This document shows, one piece after another, positions 1-8,644 of a DNA stretch of 53,152 bases (its first letter is position 1; each line of letters starts with the position of its first letter). The notes below the pieces were generated by a model. It was not told the origin of the DNA and did not search any database. It worked only from the letters and a program-made list of their open reading frames with translations. This DNA comes from Pseudomonadota bacterium (GTDB taxonomy: Bacteria > Pseudomonadota > Gammaproteobacteria > Burkholderiales > Burkholderiaceae_C): the NCBI GenBank assembly GCA_018241185.1, contig JAFEEH010000229.1, forward strand, positions 1 to 53,152, written 5' to 3'. The translations under genes were made by a program, and so were the position numbers.

Positions 1-324
1 CAGCAGCCACTGGTAGCAGGGGTGGCACTCCATGCCGATGCGCAGCGCGCCGCGTTCGCCCTGCGCGAACTGCAGCAGCCGCTCCTGCGCCAGGTCGAGT
101 TGCGGAATCACGCGGTTGGCCACCGCCAGCAGGTACTGGCCGGCCTGCGTGAGCCGCAGGCTGCGGCCTTCGCGCAGCCAGATGTCGGTGCCCAGCTGCT
201 GTTCCAGCTTGCGCATGCTGTGACTCAGCGCCGACTGCGTGACGTGCAGCACGCCGGCCGCGGCGGTCAGTGAACCCTGGCGTTCGACTTCGCGAACGAT
301 GGCGAGGTGCGTGCGTTCCAGCAT
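1..324 (-). CDS. metR: LysR-family regulator MetR, N-terminal part (cut by window start)
   Basis: The first 108 codons of a LysR-type transcription factor read leftwards from the ATG at 324 and run off the window. The N-terminal winged helix-turn-helix is clear (LTAAAGVLHVTQSALSHSMR, about residues 18-37). It is followed by the linker helix and the start of the effector domain, with the stretch LRIGMECHPCYQWLL. That stretch closely resembles the MetR signature (LRIAIECHSCIQWL in enterics), so homocysteine is the expected co-effector. The gene diverges from the methionine-synthesis genes starting at 426, which fits MetR controlling them. A candidate MetR box lies at 331-343. The C-terminal two thirds cannot be seen. 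Confidence 0.85.
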   Translation of the reverse strand, partial: MLERTHLAIVREVERQGSLTAAAGVLHVTQSALSHSMRKLEQQLGTDIWLREGRSLRLTQAGQYLLAVANRVIPQLDLAQERLLQFAQGERGALRIGMECHPCYQWLL

Positions 325-330
325 GACGTG

Positions 331-343
331 TGAGCCATATTCA
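331..343. promoter_or_regulatory. Candidate MetR box in divergent promoter region
   Basis: The 13-mer TGAGCCATATTCA fits the enteric MetR operator TGAA-N5-TTCA with one mismatch. It sits 7 bp upstream of the metR start codon, in the 101-bp gap shared with the flavin reductase gene. The gap is AT-richer than its surroundings, as expected for a promoter region. The site call is inference from the consensus. Confidence 0.4.
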
Positions 344-425
344 TGGATATGTGAGATAAGACCATTTTACTTCATGAGTTCTCGTCCTTAGCATCCGCGG
401 TCCTGTTTGCAGAGCGACACAGCCG

Positions 426-1088
426 ATGACCACCCGCCACCTTGCCCCAGTACTTCGAGACGAAGCGCGACAAGCGCCTGCATGCGACCCGGTTTGGCAG
501 GCAGGAACACGGCGCCCGCTGCGCGTCGTCGCGGTATCCGGAGGGCTGCAGCGCCCCTCCAAGGCGGCCTCCCTCGCCGAGCACCTGATGGAGCTGATCG
601 CCAACGCCGTTCCGTGCGAACGGCATCTGGTGGAACTGGGCAGGCTCGCGCCTGAGCTCGCCGGCACGGTCTCGCGTTCCTCGCTGCCCGACACGGTGGA
701 GAAAGAACTCGCTGCGGTGGAGCAGGCCGACATCCTCGTGGTGGCCACGCCGGTCTATCGGGGCTCGTACACGGGGCTCTTCAAGCACTTCTTCGACTTC
801 ATTCATCAGGACGCCTTGACGGACACGCCCGTCCTGCTGGCGGCGACGGGGGGCAGTGAGCGCCATGCGCTGGTCATCGACCACCAATTGCGTCCGTTGT
901 TCAGCTTCTTCCAGGCCCGCACCTTGCCGCTGGGCGTGTACGCGACCGACAAGGATTTCACCGACCACCGCCTGCACGACGGGGCGCTGACCCGGCGCGC
1001 GGCACTGGCGGTCGCGCGCGCGCTGCCATTGCTGCAACTGACGCGCCACGCCAGGCCGCGGTGGGCCGACGAAGCGATCGTGGCGTGA
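426..1088 (+). CDS. NADPH-dependent FMN reductase (MsuE/SsuE-like) of the mes cluster
   Basis: A 220-residue flavodoxin-fold FMN reductase. The N-terminal strand and phosphate-binding loop (VVAVSGGLQRPSKAASLAEH) start near residue 35. They are followed by VVATPVYRGSYTGLFKHFFD and LLAATGGSERHALVIDHQLR, both typical of SsuE/MsuE. It would use NAD(P)H to supply reduced FMN. The next gene encodes the putative oxygenase MesX, and MesD-type methionine synthesis is known to need oxygen, so this reductase probably serves MesX (inference). It is a paralogue of the SsuE at 8645. The first 30 residues look non-conserved, so a later start is possible, but the ATG at 426 is the first in frame after the divergent promoter. 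Confidence 0.85.
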   Translation: MTTRHLAPVLRDEARQAPACDPVWQAGTRRPLRVVAVSGGLQRPSKAASLAEHLMELIANAVPCERHLVELGRLAPELAGTVSRSSLPDTVEKELAAVEQADILVVATPVYRGSYTGLFKHFFDFIHQDALTDTPVLLAATGGSERHALVIDHQLRPLFSFFQARTLPLGVYATDKDFTDHRLHDGALTRRAALAVARALPLLQLTRHARPRWADEAIVA

Positions 1089-1142
1089 ACAAACAAGCAA
1101 ACAGACAGACCTTTCCCTCAACCATTGGCTCACTGGACGGCG

Positions 1143-2126
1143 ATGAACCAGGAACTCACCTTCAACCTCAAGCGCATCCGCTTCGACGAGAACTATCAGC
1201 CGTCGGACGGCACGCGCATCACCACCAATTTCGCGAACCTGGCCCGGGGCGAAAGCCGGCAGCAGAACCTGCGCAACACCTTGAAGATGATCGACAACCG
1301 CTTCAACGAGCTGGCGCATTGGGACAACCCGACGGGAGACCGCTACGCCATCGAGCTCGAGATCGTCTCGGTCGAGATGGGCATGGATGCCGCGCGCGAT
1401 GCCACAGCGTTCCCGTTGATCGAAATGCTGAAGACCGGCATCCACGACAGGAAGGAGCACAAGCGCATCGACGGCATCGCAGGGAACAATTTCTCCTCCT
1501 ACGTGCGCGACTACGACTTCAGCATCCTGCTGCCGGGCTACAACATCAACCGATCGGAATTCGGGCTGCCGGACGACTTCGGCGACCTCCATGGCAAGCT
1601 GTTCAGGCAGTTCGTCCGTTCGGCCACGTACAAGGCGCACTTGGGCAAGGCGCCCGTGATCTGCATCAGCGCGTCGAGCGGCAAGACCTACCGCAGGACC
1701 GGCAACCGCCATCCCGTACTGGGCGTCGAGTACCGGCAGAACGAGCTGTCGTCGACCGACCGATACTTTGCCAAGATGGGCATGCAGGTTCGCTTCTTCA
1801 TGCCACCGAATGGCGTTGCACCGCTGGCGTTCTATTTCCAGGGCGACTTGGCAGGCGACTATTCGAACCTGGAGCTGATCGGCACCATCAGCACCATGGA
1901 GACTTTCCAGAAGATCTACCGCCCCGAGATCTACAACGCCAATTCCGCGGCGGGTGAAGTCTTCCAGCCGAGCCTGAAGAACCAGGACTACTCGCTGACG
2001 CAGATCGTCTACGACAGGGAGGAGCGCAGCCAGCTGGCCGTGAAGCAGGGACAATTTGCGCAGGAACACTTCATCGAGCCGTACCGGAACGTGCTCGAAC
2101 GTTGGGCTGCCACCGTGTCGCTCTGA
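1143..2126 (+). CDS. mesX: DUF1852 protein MesX, putative oxygenase partner of MesD
   Basis: A 327-residue DUF1852 protein. The start MNQELTFNLKRIRFDENYQP with the conserved TRITTNFANLARGESRQQNL is the usual N-terminus of the family, so the ATG at 1143 is preferred over an in-frame TTG at 1125. No signal peptide or membrane segment is visible. From established work on folate-independent methionine synthases, DUF1852 proteins (MesX) are needed together with the core-MetE enzyme MesD, and the pair depends on oxygen. The gene lies 54 bp after the flavin reductase and 94 bp before mesD, all on one strand, so a single operon is likely. Confidence 0.85.
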   Translation: MNQELTFNLKRIRFDENYQPSDGTRITTNFANLARGESRQQNLRNTLKMIDNRFNELAHWDNPTGDRYAIELEIVSVEMGMDAARDATAFPLIEMLKTGIHDRKEHKRIDGIAGNNFSSYVRDYDFSILLPGYNINRSEFGLPDDFGDLHGKLFRQFVRSATYKAHLGKAPVICISASSGKTYRRTGNRHPVLGVEYRQNELSSTDRYFAKMGMQVRFFMPPNGVAPLAFYFQGDLAGDYSNLELIGTISTMETFQKIYRPEIYNANSAAGEVFQPSLKNQDYSLTQIVYDREERSQLAVKQGQFAQEHFIEPYRNVLERWAATVSL

Positions 2127-2220
2127 GCAACCGGCTGGTCCCTGAACCTTTGGCCGCCCCCCGGACAACATGGGTCCGCGATGGCCACCCTGTCGATCGT
2201 CGCTTGAAAGGAAATCCGAG

Positions 2221-3246
2221 ATGTTTGAAACCTCCATCGCCGGCAGCCTGCCGAAGCCGGCCTGGCTGGCCGAAACCGACAAGCTCTGGCCGCAGTGGAA
2301 GGCCGAAGGCGATGCCCTTCGCCAGGCCAAGGCCGATGCCACCCTGCTGTGGATCAAGGCCCAGGAAGACGCGGGCCTGGACATCGTGGGCGACGGCGAG
2401 CAGTCGCGCCAGCATTTCGTGCACGGCTTCCTGGAGCAGGTCGAAGGCATCGACTTCGAGCACAAGGTGAAGATGGGCATCCGCGACAACCGCTACGACG
2501 CGATGGTGCCGCAGGTGGTGTCGGCGTTGCGCCTGAAGGGCCGCGTGCACGCCTTCGAAGCCCAGCTGGCCCGCGCGCACACCAGGAAGAAGCTGAAGTT
2601 CACTTTGCCCGGCCCCATGACCATCGTCGACACCGTGGCCGACCGCTTCTACGGCGACAAGGTCAAGATGGCCTTCGCGTTCGCCGAATTGCTCAACCAG
2701 GAAGCGCTCGCGCTGCAGGCCGATGGCGTCGACATCATCCAGTTCGACGAACCCGCCTTCAATGTCTACATGAAGGACGCCGCCGACTGGGGCGTGCAGG
2801 CGCTCGAACGCGCAGCCCAGGGCCTGACCTGCACGACGGCGGTGCACATCTGCTACGGCTACGGCATCAAGGCCAACATCGACTGGAAGAACACCCTGGG
2901 CGACGAATGGCGCCAGTACGAAGCGGTGTTTCCCGCGCTGGCGCGCAGCCGCATCGACCAGGTGAGCCTGGAGTGCTTCCACTCCCATGTGCCGCCCGAT
3001 TTGATGAAGCTGCTGGCCGGCAAGGACGTGATGGTCGGCGTGATCGACGTGGCCAGCGACGTGGTCGAGACCCCCGAGGAAGTGGCGGACACCATCGGCC
3101 GCGCGCTGCAGTTCGTGCCGAAGGAGCGGCTGTTTCCCTGCACGAATTGCGGCCTCGCACCCATGGCGCGGGACCTCGCATGGCGCAAGCTGAAGGCGCT
3201 GGCGGAGGGCACGAAGCTGGCGAGGGAGCGGCTCGCCGCGGCCTGA
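2221..3246 (+). CDS. mesD: Folate-independent methionine synthase MesD (core-MetE family)
   Basis: A 341-residue protein matching only the C-terminal catalytic barrel of MetE. It lacks the N-terminal folate-binding half, and full MetE is about 750 residues. The zinc ligands expected in MetE are all present: H209 and C211 (VHICYG), E251 (SLECFHSH) and C310 (CTNCGL). Homocysteine is therefore the likely methyl acceptor, while the methyl donor is not evident from sequence. Its position beside a DUF1852 gene identifies the MesD branch, which works with MesX. The start is ATG 2221 with AAAGGA just upstream; a longer in-frame start at 2170 lacks support. The gene is probably controlled by the adjacent MetR. 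Confidence 0.85.
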   Translation: MFETSIAGSLPKPAWLAETDKLWPQWKAEGDALRQAKADATLLWIKAQEDAGLDIVGDGEQSRQHFVHGFLEQVEGIDFEHKVKMGIRDNRYDAMVPQVVSALRLKGRVHAFEAQLARAHTRKKLKFTLPGPMTIVDTVADRFYGDKVKMAFAFAELLNQEALALQADGVDIIQFDEPAFNVYMKDAADWGVQALERAAQGLTCTTAVHICYGYGIKANIDWKNTLGDEWRQYEAVFPALARSRIDQVSLECFHSHVPPDLMKLLAGKDVMVGVIDVASDVVETPEEVADTIGRALQFVPKERLFPCTNCGLAPMARDLAWRKLKALAEGTKLARERLAAA

Positions 3247-3307
3247 GGTCTGTCGGGATCGGGCGGCGGCCTGGCGCGCGCCGCCGAAGGGCGCGCGGCC
3301 GCGGCCC

Positions 3308-3586
3308 TCAGCTGCGGGCCGGATGCACGATCGGGTCGAGCAGCTGTCGCGTCTGCTTCAGGCTCGCGTTCAGCAGGCTGTCCGCCGCGGCCGCGCGGTC
3401 GCTCGCACCTTCGATCGCAGGACGCAAGGCGCTCGCCAGCGCCACGTTGACGGCGCCGACCACCGAGGGCAGCAGCTCGCGCAACGAGAGTTCGCCCAGC
3501 GCCTCCATGCGGCGGACGATGAGTTCGAAGGCCTCGTGGCCGACGTCGTTGACGAACTGGTGGCGGTCTTCGGCGGGAATGGTCAT
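3308..3586 (-). CDS. Small hypothetical protein, 92 aa
   Basis: I do not recognise this family. The protein is 92 residues, has no signal peptide or membrane segment, and looks fully helical with alternating acidic and hydrophobic positions (FVNDVGHEAFELIVRRMEAL, then a helix rich in Ala and Leu). AAGGAC lies about 8 bases before the ATG at 3586. It is oriented with the GFA-type gene upstream (65 bp) and converges on mesD. Codon use matches its neighbours, so it looks like a real gene. Confidence 0.6.
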   Translation of the reverse strand: MTIPAEDRHQFVNDVGHEAFELIVRRMEALGELSLRELLPSVVGAVNVALASALRPAIEGASDRAAAADSLLNASLKQTRQLLDPIVHPARS

Positions 3587-3651
3587 GGGGATGTGTCCTT
3601 GTGGATGATTCGGTGGCAATGCGGTGGACGGGGAAGTTCGCGCGGCGCGCG

Positions 3652-4068
3652 TCAGCCTTCGCCGATGTGGCCGTCGTACTGCGGCAGTTCGTCGGTGATG
3701 GTGAACCACGGCGCCTTCGAGCCGACGAAGATGTGCGCGCTCGGCCGCACGCCCGGTGCATCGATCAGCGTGCCCAGCGTGACGTGCACGAAGGCGCCGT
3801 CCCGCACCACCGAGTACAGCAGCGAGCCGCAGCGCGCGCAGTGCATGTCGAAGTTGCCTTCGCCGCCGTGGCGTAGCATCGCGTCCTCGCCCTGCGTGAC
3901 GCGCAGGCGCTCGCGCGCGATGCCGGCGAAGGGCTTGAACGCGGCGCCGGTGGCGCGGCGGCAGTCGCCGCAGTGGCAGTTCAGCGCGTAGTCGAAGGCG
4001 TCGTCGACCGCGTAGTGCACCGCGCCGCAACAGCAACGGCCCGCCAGGGTGCGCGGCGATTCAGCCAT
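3652..4068 (-). CDS. GFA-family zinc protein (glutathione-dependent formaldehyde-activating enzyme-like)
   Basis: About 138 residues with the cysteine pattern of the GFA/CENP-V fold. An N-terminal CCCGAV is followed by NCHCGDCRRATGAAF and then by HCARCGS, which together can bind two zinc ions. The family includes the S-(hydroxymethyl)glutathione-forming enzyme, but most members have unknown substrates, so only the fold is claimed. In-frame starts exist at 4077 (ATG) and 4068 (ATG), and the latter gives the more usual short lead. Upstream lies one copy of the six-copy intergenic repeat. Confidence 0.8.
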   Translation of the reverse strand: MAESPRTLAGRCCCGAVHYAVDDAFDYALNCHCGDCRRATGAAFKPFAGIARERLRVTQGEDAMLRHGGEGNFDMHCARCGSLLYSVVRDGAFVHVTLGTLIDAPGVRPSAHIFVGSKAPWFTITDELPQYDGHIGEG

Positions 4069-4094
4069 GGCAGCCATGGCCGGCGCCGATCTTC

Positions 4095-4153
4095 GAGCCA
4101 AAAAGAGCTGGAGCGCCCGTCCAGACTGCGCGGGCAGCTATGAAAACCATAGC
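4095..4153 (+). repeat. Two-hairpin intergenic repeat, copy 1
   Basis: Contains the family blocks AGCGCCCGTC, GCGCGGGCAGCTAT and ATAGC. It can fold into a GCCCG/CGGGC hairpin followed by a GCTAT/ATAGC hairpin. It sits between the transglutaminase-like gene (ending 4159) and the GFA gene on the minus strand. Five more copies lie at 8565, 16213, 25515, 29726 and 33109. Confidence 0.75.
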
Positions 4154-4158
4154 ATCAT

Positions 4159-5055
4159 TCATTTGCGGCGACGGGTGACCTTGACCACCACGTCCATGCC
4201 TTCGTATGCGTCGGCCTCGCCGAACCAGCTGCCGGCAATGGGCGGTGCGAAGGCCGGGTCGCGCGCGACGCCGACGCGGATGAGGCGCCCGCTGCCCATG
4301 AGGTTGTTGGTGGGGTCGAAGGCAACCCAGCCCGCGCCCGGCAGGTAGGCCTGCAGCCAGGCATGCGTGGCGCCGGCGCCGACGATGCTCTCGCCGGGTT
4401 CCTGCACGCCGGTGTCGAGCATGGCGTCGTAGAGGTAGCCCGACACGAAACGGGTGGCGATGCCCAGCCGGCGCGCCGCCTCCATCATCAGCAGCGCGTA
4501 GTCGCGGCAGCTGCCGCCGCCGACGGCCAGCGTTTCCAGCGGCGTCTGCGTGCCTTCCTCGTCGCGCGCCTGGTAGGTCAGGCTCTGGTTGATGTGGGCG
4601 TTCATGCGCGTGAGCGTCTCGCGCGTGCTGTTGGGCTGGTCGCTGTGCAGGAACTGGTGGGCCCAGCGGATCAGCGTGCCGTCGGGGTCGTCGTGGTGCG
4701 GGCGCAGGTAGTGCTCCAGGTCCAGCCGCTCCTGCATCGAATAGGCGAAGGGCAGGAACTCGGCGGCCGGGTCGAGCGACAGCTCGTCTGCAGGATCGGG
4801 CACATGCTCGATGGTGAACGAGCAGGCGATGGTGAGCTCGGTGGCCTGCCCCTGGGGTTGCACCAGTGCCACCGAGTTGGAATGCGGGTCCTGGATCAGG
4901 CGCACATGCGCCTGCGGGCTGACCTGCAGGTCGGTGGCCAGCACGCGCAGGTCGTGGCTGTCACGCGGCCGGAACATCACCCGGTGCTGCCCGAAGCTCA
5001 CCGGCTCCCGATAACGGTAGGTGGTGGTGTGCAGGATGTCGTAGTGGGTCGCCAT
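4159..5055 (-). CDS. Transglutaminase-like family protein
   Basis: A 298-residue cytoplasmic-looking protein with an N-terminal beta domain (HYDILHTTTYRYREPVSFGQ) and a transglutaminase-like core. The catalytic Cys lies in GGGSCRDYALLMMEAARRLG, the His in GATHAWLQAYLPG, and the Asp in WVAFDPTNN. Such proteins are thought to be peptidases or amidases, and the substrate is unknown. The start MATHYDI (5055) is chosen because homologues begin near this strand; upstream in-frame ATGs at 5064 and 5088 add only low-complexity residues. The gene ends inside the flank of repeat copy 1. It is 42 bp from mnmC on the same strand. Confidence 0.8.
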   Translation of the reverse strand: MATHYDILHTTTYRYREPVSFGQHRVMFRPRDSHDLRVLATDLQVSPQAHVRLIQDPHSNSVALVQPQGQATELTIACSFTIEHVPDPADELSLDPAAEFLPFAYSMQERLDLEHYLRPHHDDPDGTLIRWAHQFLHSDQPNSTRETLTRMNAHINQSLTYQARDEEGTQTPLETLAVGGGSCRDYALLMMEAARRLGIATRFVSGYLYDAMLDTGVQEPGESIVGAGATHAWLQAYLPGAGWVAFDPTNNLMGSGRLIRVGVARDPAFAPPIAGSWFGEADAYEGMDVVVKVTRRRK

Positions 5056-5097
5056 GGCAGGCATTGTCGTCGGGCTGCCGGGCAGCACCGGTAGGTT

Positions 5098-6969
5098 TCA
5101 GGCGCGTACGCGCGAGGTGTCGAGCGCGCGCGCCAGGTTGGCGGCGATGGGCAGCGGCTCGCCGTGCCAGCGCGCGGCCAGCAGTTCGGCGCACAGGGCC
5201 GCGAAGCTCAGGCCGCGCGAGCCCATCGCGGTGCTGACCCACAGGCCCGGCGCGGCGCCGGGCACCGGGCCGACCAGCGGGCGGCGGTCGGCCGAAGCGC
5301 AGCGCACGCCGGCCCAGGCGTGCAGCTCGCCACGTGCCGCCTGTCGGCGCGCCAGGGCCGCCACACCGGGATGCAGGCGCTCGAGGCGGTCGAGGTTGAA
5401 CGCGGTGTCGTCCGGGCGCAGCGCCCGCGTTTCCTCACCTGGCGAGAAGGTCGAGCCGCTGAGCCAGCGCGGGCCACCGGGCAGCGGCACCGCGGGCACC
5501 AGATGCCCGTCGCCGTTGAGTGGCACGGCGGGAAGGCCGGTGCCGTCGCCCTCTGCCGGCATCGGTCCGTGCACCAGCTGTCCACGCACGGGTTGGAGGG
5601 GCAGTGCGTCGGCAAGCAGCGAGCGCGTGCCATGGCCGCCCGCGAGCACCAGACGATCGCCCTCGGCCAGCACGGCGCCCTGGGCATCGACGGCCTGCCA
5701 GCGCCCGTCGGACGTCGAGGCCACCTGCGCGACGTGTGCGTGGCCGACGAAACGCACGCCCGGCGTGGCCAGCCAGGCCGCCACCAGCGCAGCCGGGCGC
5801 ACCCAGCCGGCCTGCGCGTGCCAGAGCGCGGGCGTGTCAGGGGGCAGGGCGGCGCGGGCGCATTGCGCGGCATCGGCGGTCCAGGAGTCGTTGGGGCCGT
5901 CCGCCTGCCAGCCGGGCGGCAGGCGCAGGGCGGCGGCGTTCGCGCGCCGCTCCAGCACGCCCTCGCACTGCCAATCGGTGCCGGCCGCGTCGGCAAGCAG
6001 CGACTGCACCTGCTGCCAGCCCAGCCGCGCGCCCGCGCGGGTCAGTCGCGAGAGCAGGGCGTCGTCGGGCGACACATGCGGCGCCAGCACGGCCGCGGGG
6101 GCGCCGGATGCACCGGAGGCCGGTGCATCCGCGGCGTCGAGCACGGTCACGCGCCAGCCGCGTCGCGCCAGGCTGGCCGCCACGGCCGCACCGGCCAGGC
6201 CCGCGCCGACCACCACGCACGCGCCGGGCGCTGCCACGCGCTGCGCATCGGGCGGCGGCCGGCGCGGCTGCCAGGCCGGGGCGTAGCGGCCGCGCAGGCA
6301 GTCGCGCTTGGGCGGCAGGCCCGGCGCCTTCTCGACCACGAAACCCAGCGGAGCCAGCGCGTCGCGCACGGCGCGCGCGATGGTCCAGGTGGCGATGCCG
6401 GTGCCCGGCCGCGCGAAACGCGCCACGGCCTTGAGCACCTCGGGCGTCCACATCTGCGGGTTCTTCTGCGGGCTGAAGCCGTCGAGGAAGAGGCTGTCCG
6501 CGTCGAAGGGTTGCAACGCGCGCAGCATCGGCTGCACCTCGCCCACGCACAGCGTGAGCATCACGCGGCCTTGCTCGAACACCAGCCGGTGGCAGCCCGG
6601 CAGCAGCCCGTGCCACTGCGCGGCCAGTTCGGCGCCCAGCGCGGCGAGCGCCGGGCCCTGCGCGGCGGCCGCGCGCAGCAGGTCGGCGGCAGACACCGGG
6701 TAGGCCTCGACCGAGACGAAGTGCAACAGGCCCGGCCGCGCCGGATCGTCGCGCCAGGCCTGCCAGCTGGTCAGGAAATTGAGGCCCAGCCCGAAGCCGG
6801 TTTCGAGAATCCGCCACTCCGACGCATTCGCCCAGGCGCCGGGCAGCCCGCAGCCGCCCAGGAACACATGGCGCGCCTGCGCAGTGGCGCCGGCTTCGGA
6901 GTGGTAGCCCTCCTGGAAGCGGGCGCTGAACGGGCGGCCGTCAGGAGGCCACTCGACGGGTTCGGTCAT
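5098..6969 (-). CDS. mnmC: Bifunctional tRNA 5-methylaminomethyl-2-thiouridine biosynthesis protein MnmC
   Basis: A 623-residue two-domain enzyme (E. coli MnmC is about 668). The N-terminal methyltransferase domain (about 1-235) has the motif ILETGFGLGLNFL and LFLDGFSPQKNPQMW, and would methylate nm5s2U34 to mnm5s2U34. The C-terminal FAD-dependent oxidase domain has the dinucleotide motif VVVGAGLAGAAVAASLARRG near residue 255 and GLSFAALCAELLA near the end; it removes the carboxymethyl group from cmnm5s2U34. The protein acts in wobble-uridine modification of tRNAs for Lys, Glu and Gln. The ATG at 6969 is the first in frame. Confidence 0.93.
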   Translation of the reverse strand: MTEPVEWPPDGRPFSARFQEGYHSEAGATAQARHVFLGGCGLPGAWANASEWRILETGFGLGLNFLTSWQAWRDDPARPGLLHFVSVEAYPVSAADLLRAAAAQGPALAALGAELAAQWHGLLPGCHRLVFEQGRVMLTLCVGEVQPMLRALQPFDADSLFLDGFSPQKNPQMWTPEVLKAVARFARPGTGIATWTIARAVRDALAPLGFVVEKAPGLPPKRDCLRGRYAPAWQPRRPPPDAQRVAAPGACVVVGAGLAGAAVAASLARRGWRVTVLDAADAPASGASGAPAAVLAPHVSPDDALLSRLTRAGARLGWQQVQSLLADAAGTDWQCEGVLERRANAAALRLPPGWQADGPNDSWTADAAQCARAALPPDTPALWHAQAGWVRPAALVAAWLATPGVRFVGHAHVAQVASTSDGRWQAVDAQGAVLAEGDRLVLAGGHGTRSLLADALPLQPVRGQLVHGPMPAEGDGTGLPAVPLNGDGHLVPAVPLPGGPRWLSGSTFSPGEETRALRPDDTAFNLDRLERLHPGVAALARRQAARGELHAWAGVRCASADRRPLVGPVPGAAPGLWVSTAMGSRGLSFAALCAELLAARWHGEPLPIAANLARALDTSRVRA

Positions 6970-7058
6970 GGGAAAGCGGAGGAGGCGAGGCGCCGGCAGT
7001 GCTCGCGGCGCGGGCCGTCAAGACGCTGGCGCACAGCAGCGCGCGCCAGTTCGGGGCG

Positions 7059-7337
7059 TCAGGCGCTCGGCGGCACGTACCCCTGCGCCACGTCGGCCCC
7101 TTCGCCGAAGAAATGCTTCTCCATCTGCCGCGCCAGGTACTGGCGGGCGCGCTGGTCGGCCAGATTCAGGCGGTTCTCGTTGACCAGCATGGTCTGCTGC
7201 TTGAGCCAGGCGGCCCAGGCTTCCTTGCTGACGTTTTCCCAGATGCGCTTGCCCAGATCGGTGTGGGGCGGGTAGGGGGGGAGATCGAGCCCTTCGGCCT
7301 CTCGGCCGAGCTTGATGCAGTGGACCATGCGTGCCAT
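7059..7337 (-). CDS. yggX: Fe(2+)-trafficking / oxidative damage protection protein YggX
   Basis: A 92-residue protein matching YggX end to end, starting [20 protein letters not shown] with the conserved Cys7 and continuing [20 protein letters not shown] and MEKHFFGEG. The family protects iron-sulfur enzymes from oxidative damage and may move iron to them. GAGG lies about 10 bases before the ATG. It is transcribed in the same direction as mnmC, 89 bp away, and diverges from the sulfate-binding protein gene. Confidence 0.92.
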   Translation of the reverse strand: MARMVHCIKLGREAEGLDLPPYPPHTDLGKRIWENVSKEAWAAWLKQQTMLVNENRLNLADQRARQYLARQMEKHFFGEGADVAQGYVPPSA

Positions 7338-7468
7338 TGCGGTGCCTCTTCGGTGTGGGTGCGCGGCGGGCGCTGAGCCGGCCGCTTAGTTGATTTCGCT
7401 ATTTAGAACTGAAAACTCGGTCGTTCCAGTTTCCTTATGCGCTCTTGAGAATGCAAGGCATCGACGTT

Positions 7469-8533
7469 ATGCCTTTTTCGAGCACAAACATGAACAGCCG
7501 CCGCGACTTTATCAAGCTTTCCCTGGCCGCCAGCACCGTGGCCGGCATGGCCCTGACGGCATCGCTGCCGGCTGTGGCCCAGGTGCAGGGCAACACCGTC
7601 AACCTGCTCAACGTCTCGTACGACCCGACGCGCGAGCTGTACGTGGACTACAACAAGGCCTTCGCCAGGTACTGGAAGGCCAAGACCGGCCAGGACGTGG
7701 TGGTCAAGCAGTCGCACGGCGGTTCGGGCAAGCAGGCGCGCTCGATCATCGACGGGCTGGAAGCCGACGTCGCCACCCTGGCCCTGGCCGGCGACACCGA
7801 CGCGCTCGTGACGCACGGCGGCCTGGTCAAGCCCGACTGGCAGAAGCGCCTGCCGCACAACAGCTCGCCCTACACCTCGACCATCGTGTTCCTGGTGAAG
7901 AAGGGCAACCCCAAGGGCCTGAAGGACTGGGACGACCTGGTCAAGCCCGGCGTGCAGGTGATCACGCCCAACCCCAAGACCTCGGGCGGTGCGCGCTGGA
8001 ACTACCTTGCCGCTTGGGAATTCGCCAAGCGCAAGTACGGTGGCGATGCCAAGGCCAAGGACTTCGTGGGCAACCTCTACAAGAACGTGCCGGTGCTCGA
8101 CACGGGCGCGCGCGGGAGCACGATCACCTTCGTGCAGCGCGGCGTGGGCGACGTGCTGCTGGCCTGGGAGAACGAGGCCTTCCTCGCCATCAAGGAATTC
8201 GGCCCCGACAAGTTCGACATCGTCGTGCCCTCGATCTCCATCCTGGCCGAGCCGGCCGTGACGGTGGTCGACAAGGTGGCCGACAAGCACGGCACACGCG
8301 CCGTGGCCGAGGAGTACCTCAAGTACTGGTACACCGACGAAGGCCAGGACATCGCCGGCCGCAACTACTACCGCCCCACGGCCGACAAGGCCAAGGCGAA
8401 GTACGCCAACCAGTTCCCCAAGCTGGCGCTCTTCACCATCGACGAAGCCTTCGGCGGCTGGTCGAAGGCTGACAAGGCGCACTTCGCCGACGGCGGCAGC
8501 TTCGACCAGATCTACACCAACAAGCAGAAGTAG
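7469..8533 (+). CDS. sbp: Sulfate ABC transporter periplasmic binding protein (Sbp/CysP)
   Basis: About 354 residues. A Tat-type signal ([13 protein letters not shown], then a hydrophobic stretch ending PAVAQ) precedes the mature protein. Family motifs are [48 protein letters not shown] and [12 protein letters not shown]. It would bind sulfate or thiosulfate in the periplasm and deliver it to a CysTWA permease, which is not in this window. Possible starts are a TTG at 7445 and ATGs at 7451, 7469 and 7490; 7469 has AAGG about 10 bases upstream, while 7490 gives the shortest Tat leader. The AT-rich 130-bp gap upstream probably holds its promoter and that of yggX. Confidence 0.88.
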   Translation: MPFSSTNMNSRRDFIKLSLAASTVAGMALTASLPAVAQVQGNTVNLLNVSYDPTRELYVDYNKAFARYWKAKTGQDVVVKQSHGGSGKQARSIIDGLEADVATLALAGDTDALVTHGGLVKPDWQKRLPHNSSPYTSTIVFLVKKGNPKGLKDWDDLVKPGVQVITPNPKTSGGARWNYLAAWEFAKRKYGGDAKAKDFVGNLYKNVPVLDTGARGSTITFVQRGVGDVLLAWENEAFLAIKEFGPDKFDIVVPSISILAEPAVTVVDKVADKHGTRAVAEEYLKYWYTDEGQDIAGRNYYRPTADKAKAKYANQFPKLALFTIDEAFGGWSKADKAHFADGGSFDQIYTNKQK

Positions 8534-8564
8534 GCCGCTGCACGCGGCGTCCCGAGCGGCCGCT

Positions 8565-8638
8565 GCTATTGATTTCATAGCTGGTGGCGCCCGTCAGGCG
8601 GGCGCTGCAGGCCGATTTCGTCCCTGAATTTTTGAAAG
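8565..8638 (-). repeat. Two-hairpin intergenic repeat, copy 2 (inverted)
   Basis: Read on the minus strand it contains GACGAAATCGGCC, GCAGCGCCCGC, a GCGCCC/GGGCGC hairpin and then AGCTATGAAATCAATAGC. It lies between sbp and ssuE and abuts the ribosome-binding region of ssuE. Confidence 0.75.
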
Positions 8639-8644
8639 CTTCCG

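Noticed and set aside
372-2489. 705-residue minus-strand open frame across the mes cluster
   Set aside because: Antisense shadow of high-GC genes; no domain is recognisable, while the plus strand encodes clear families.
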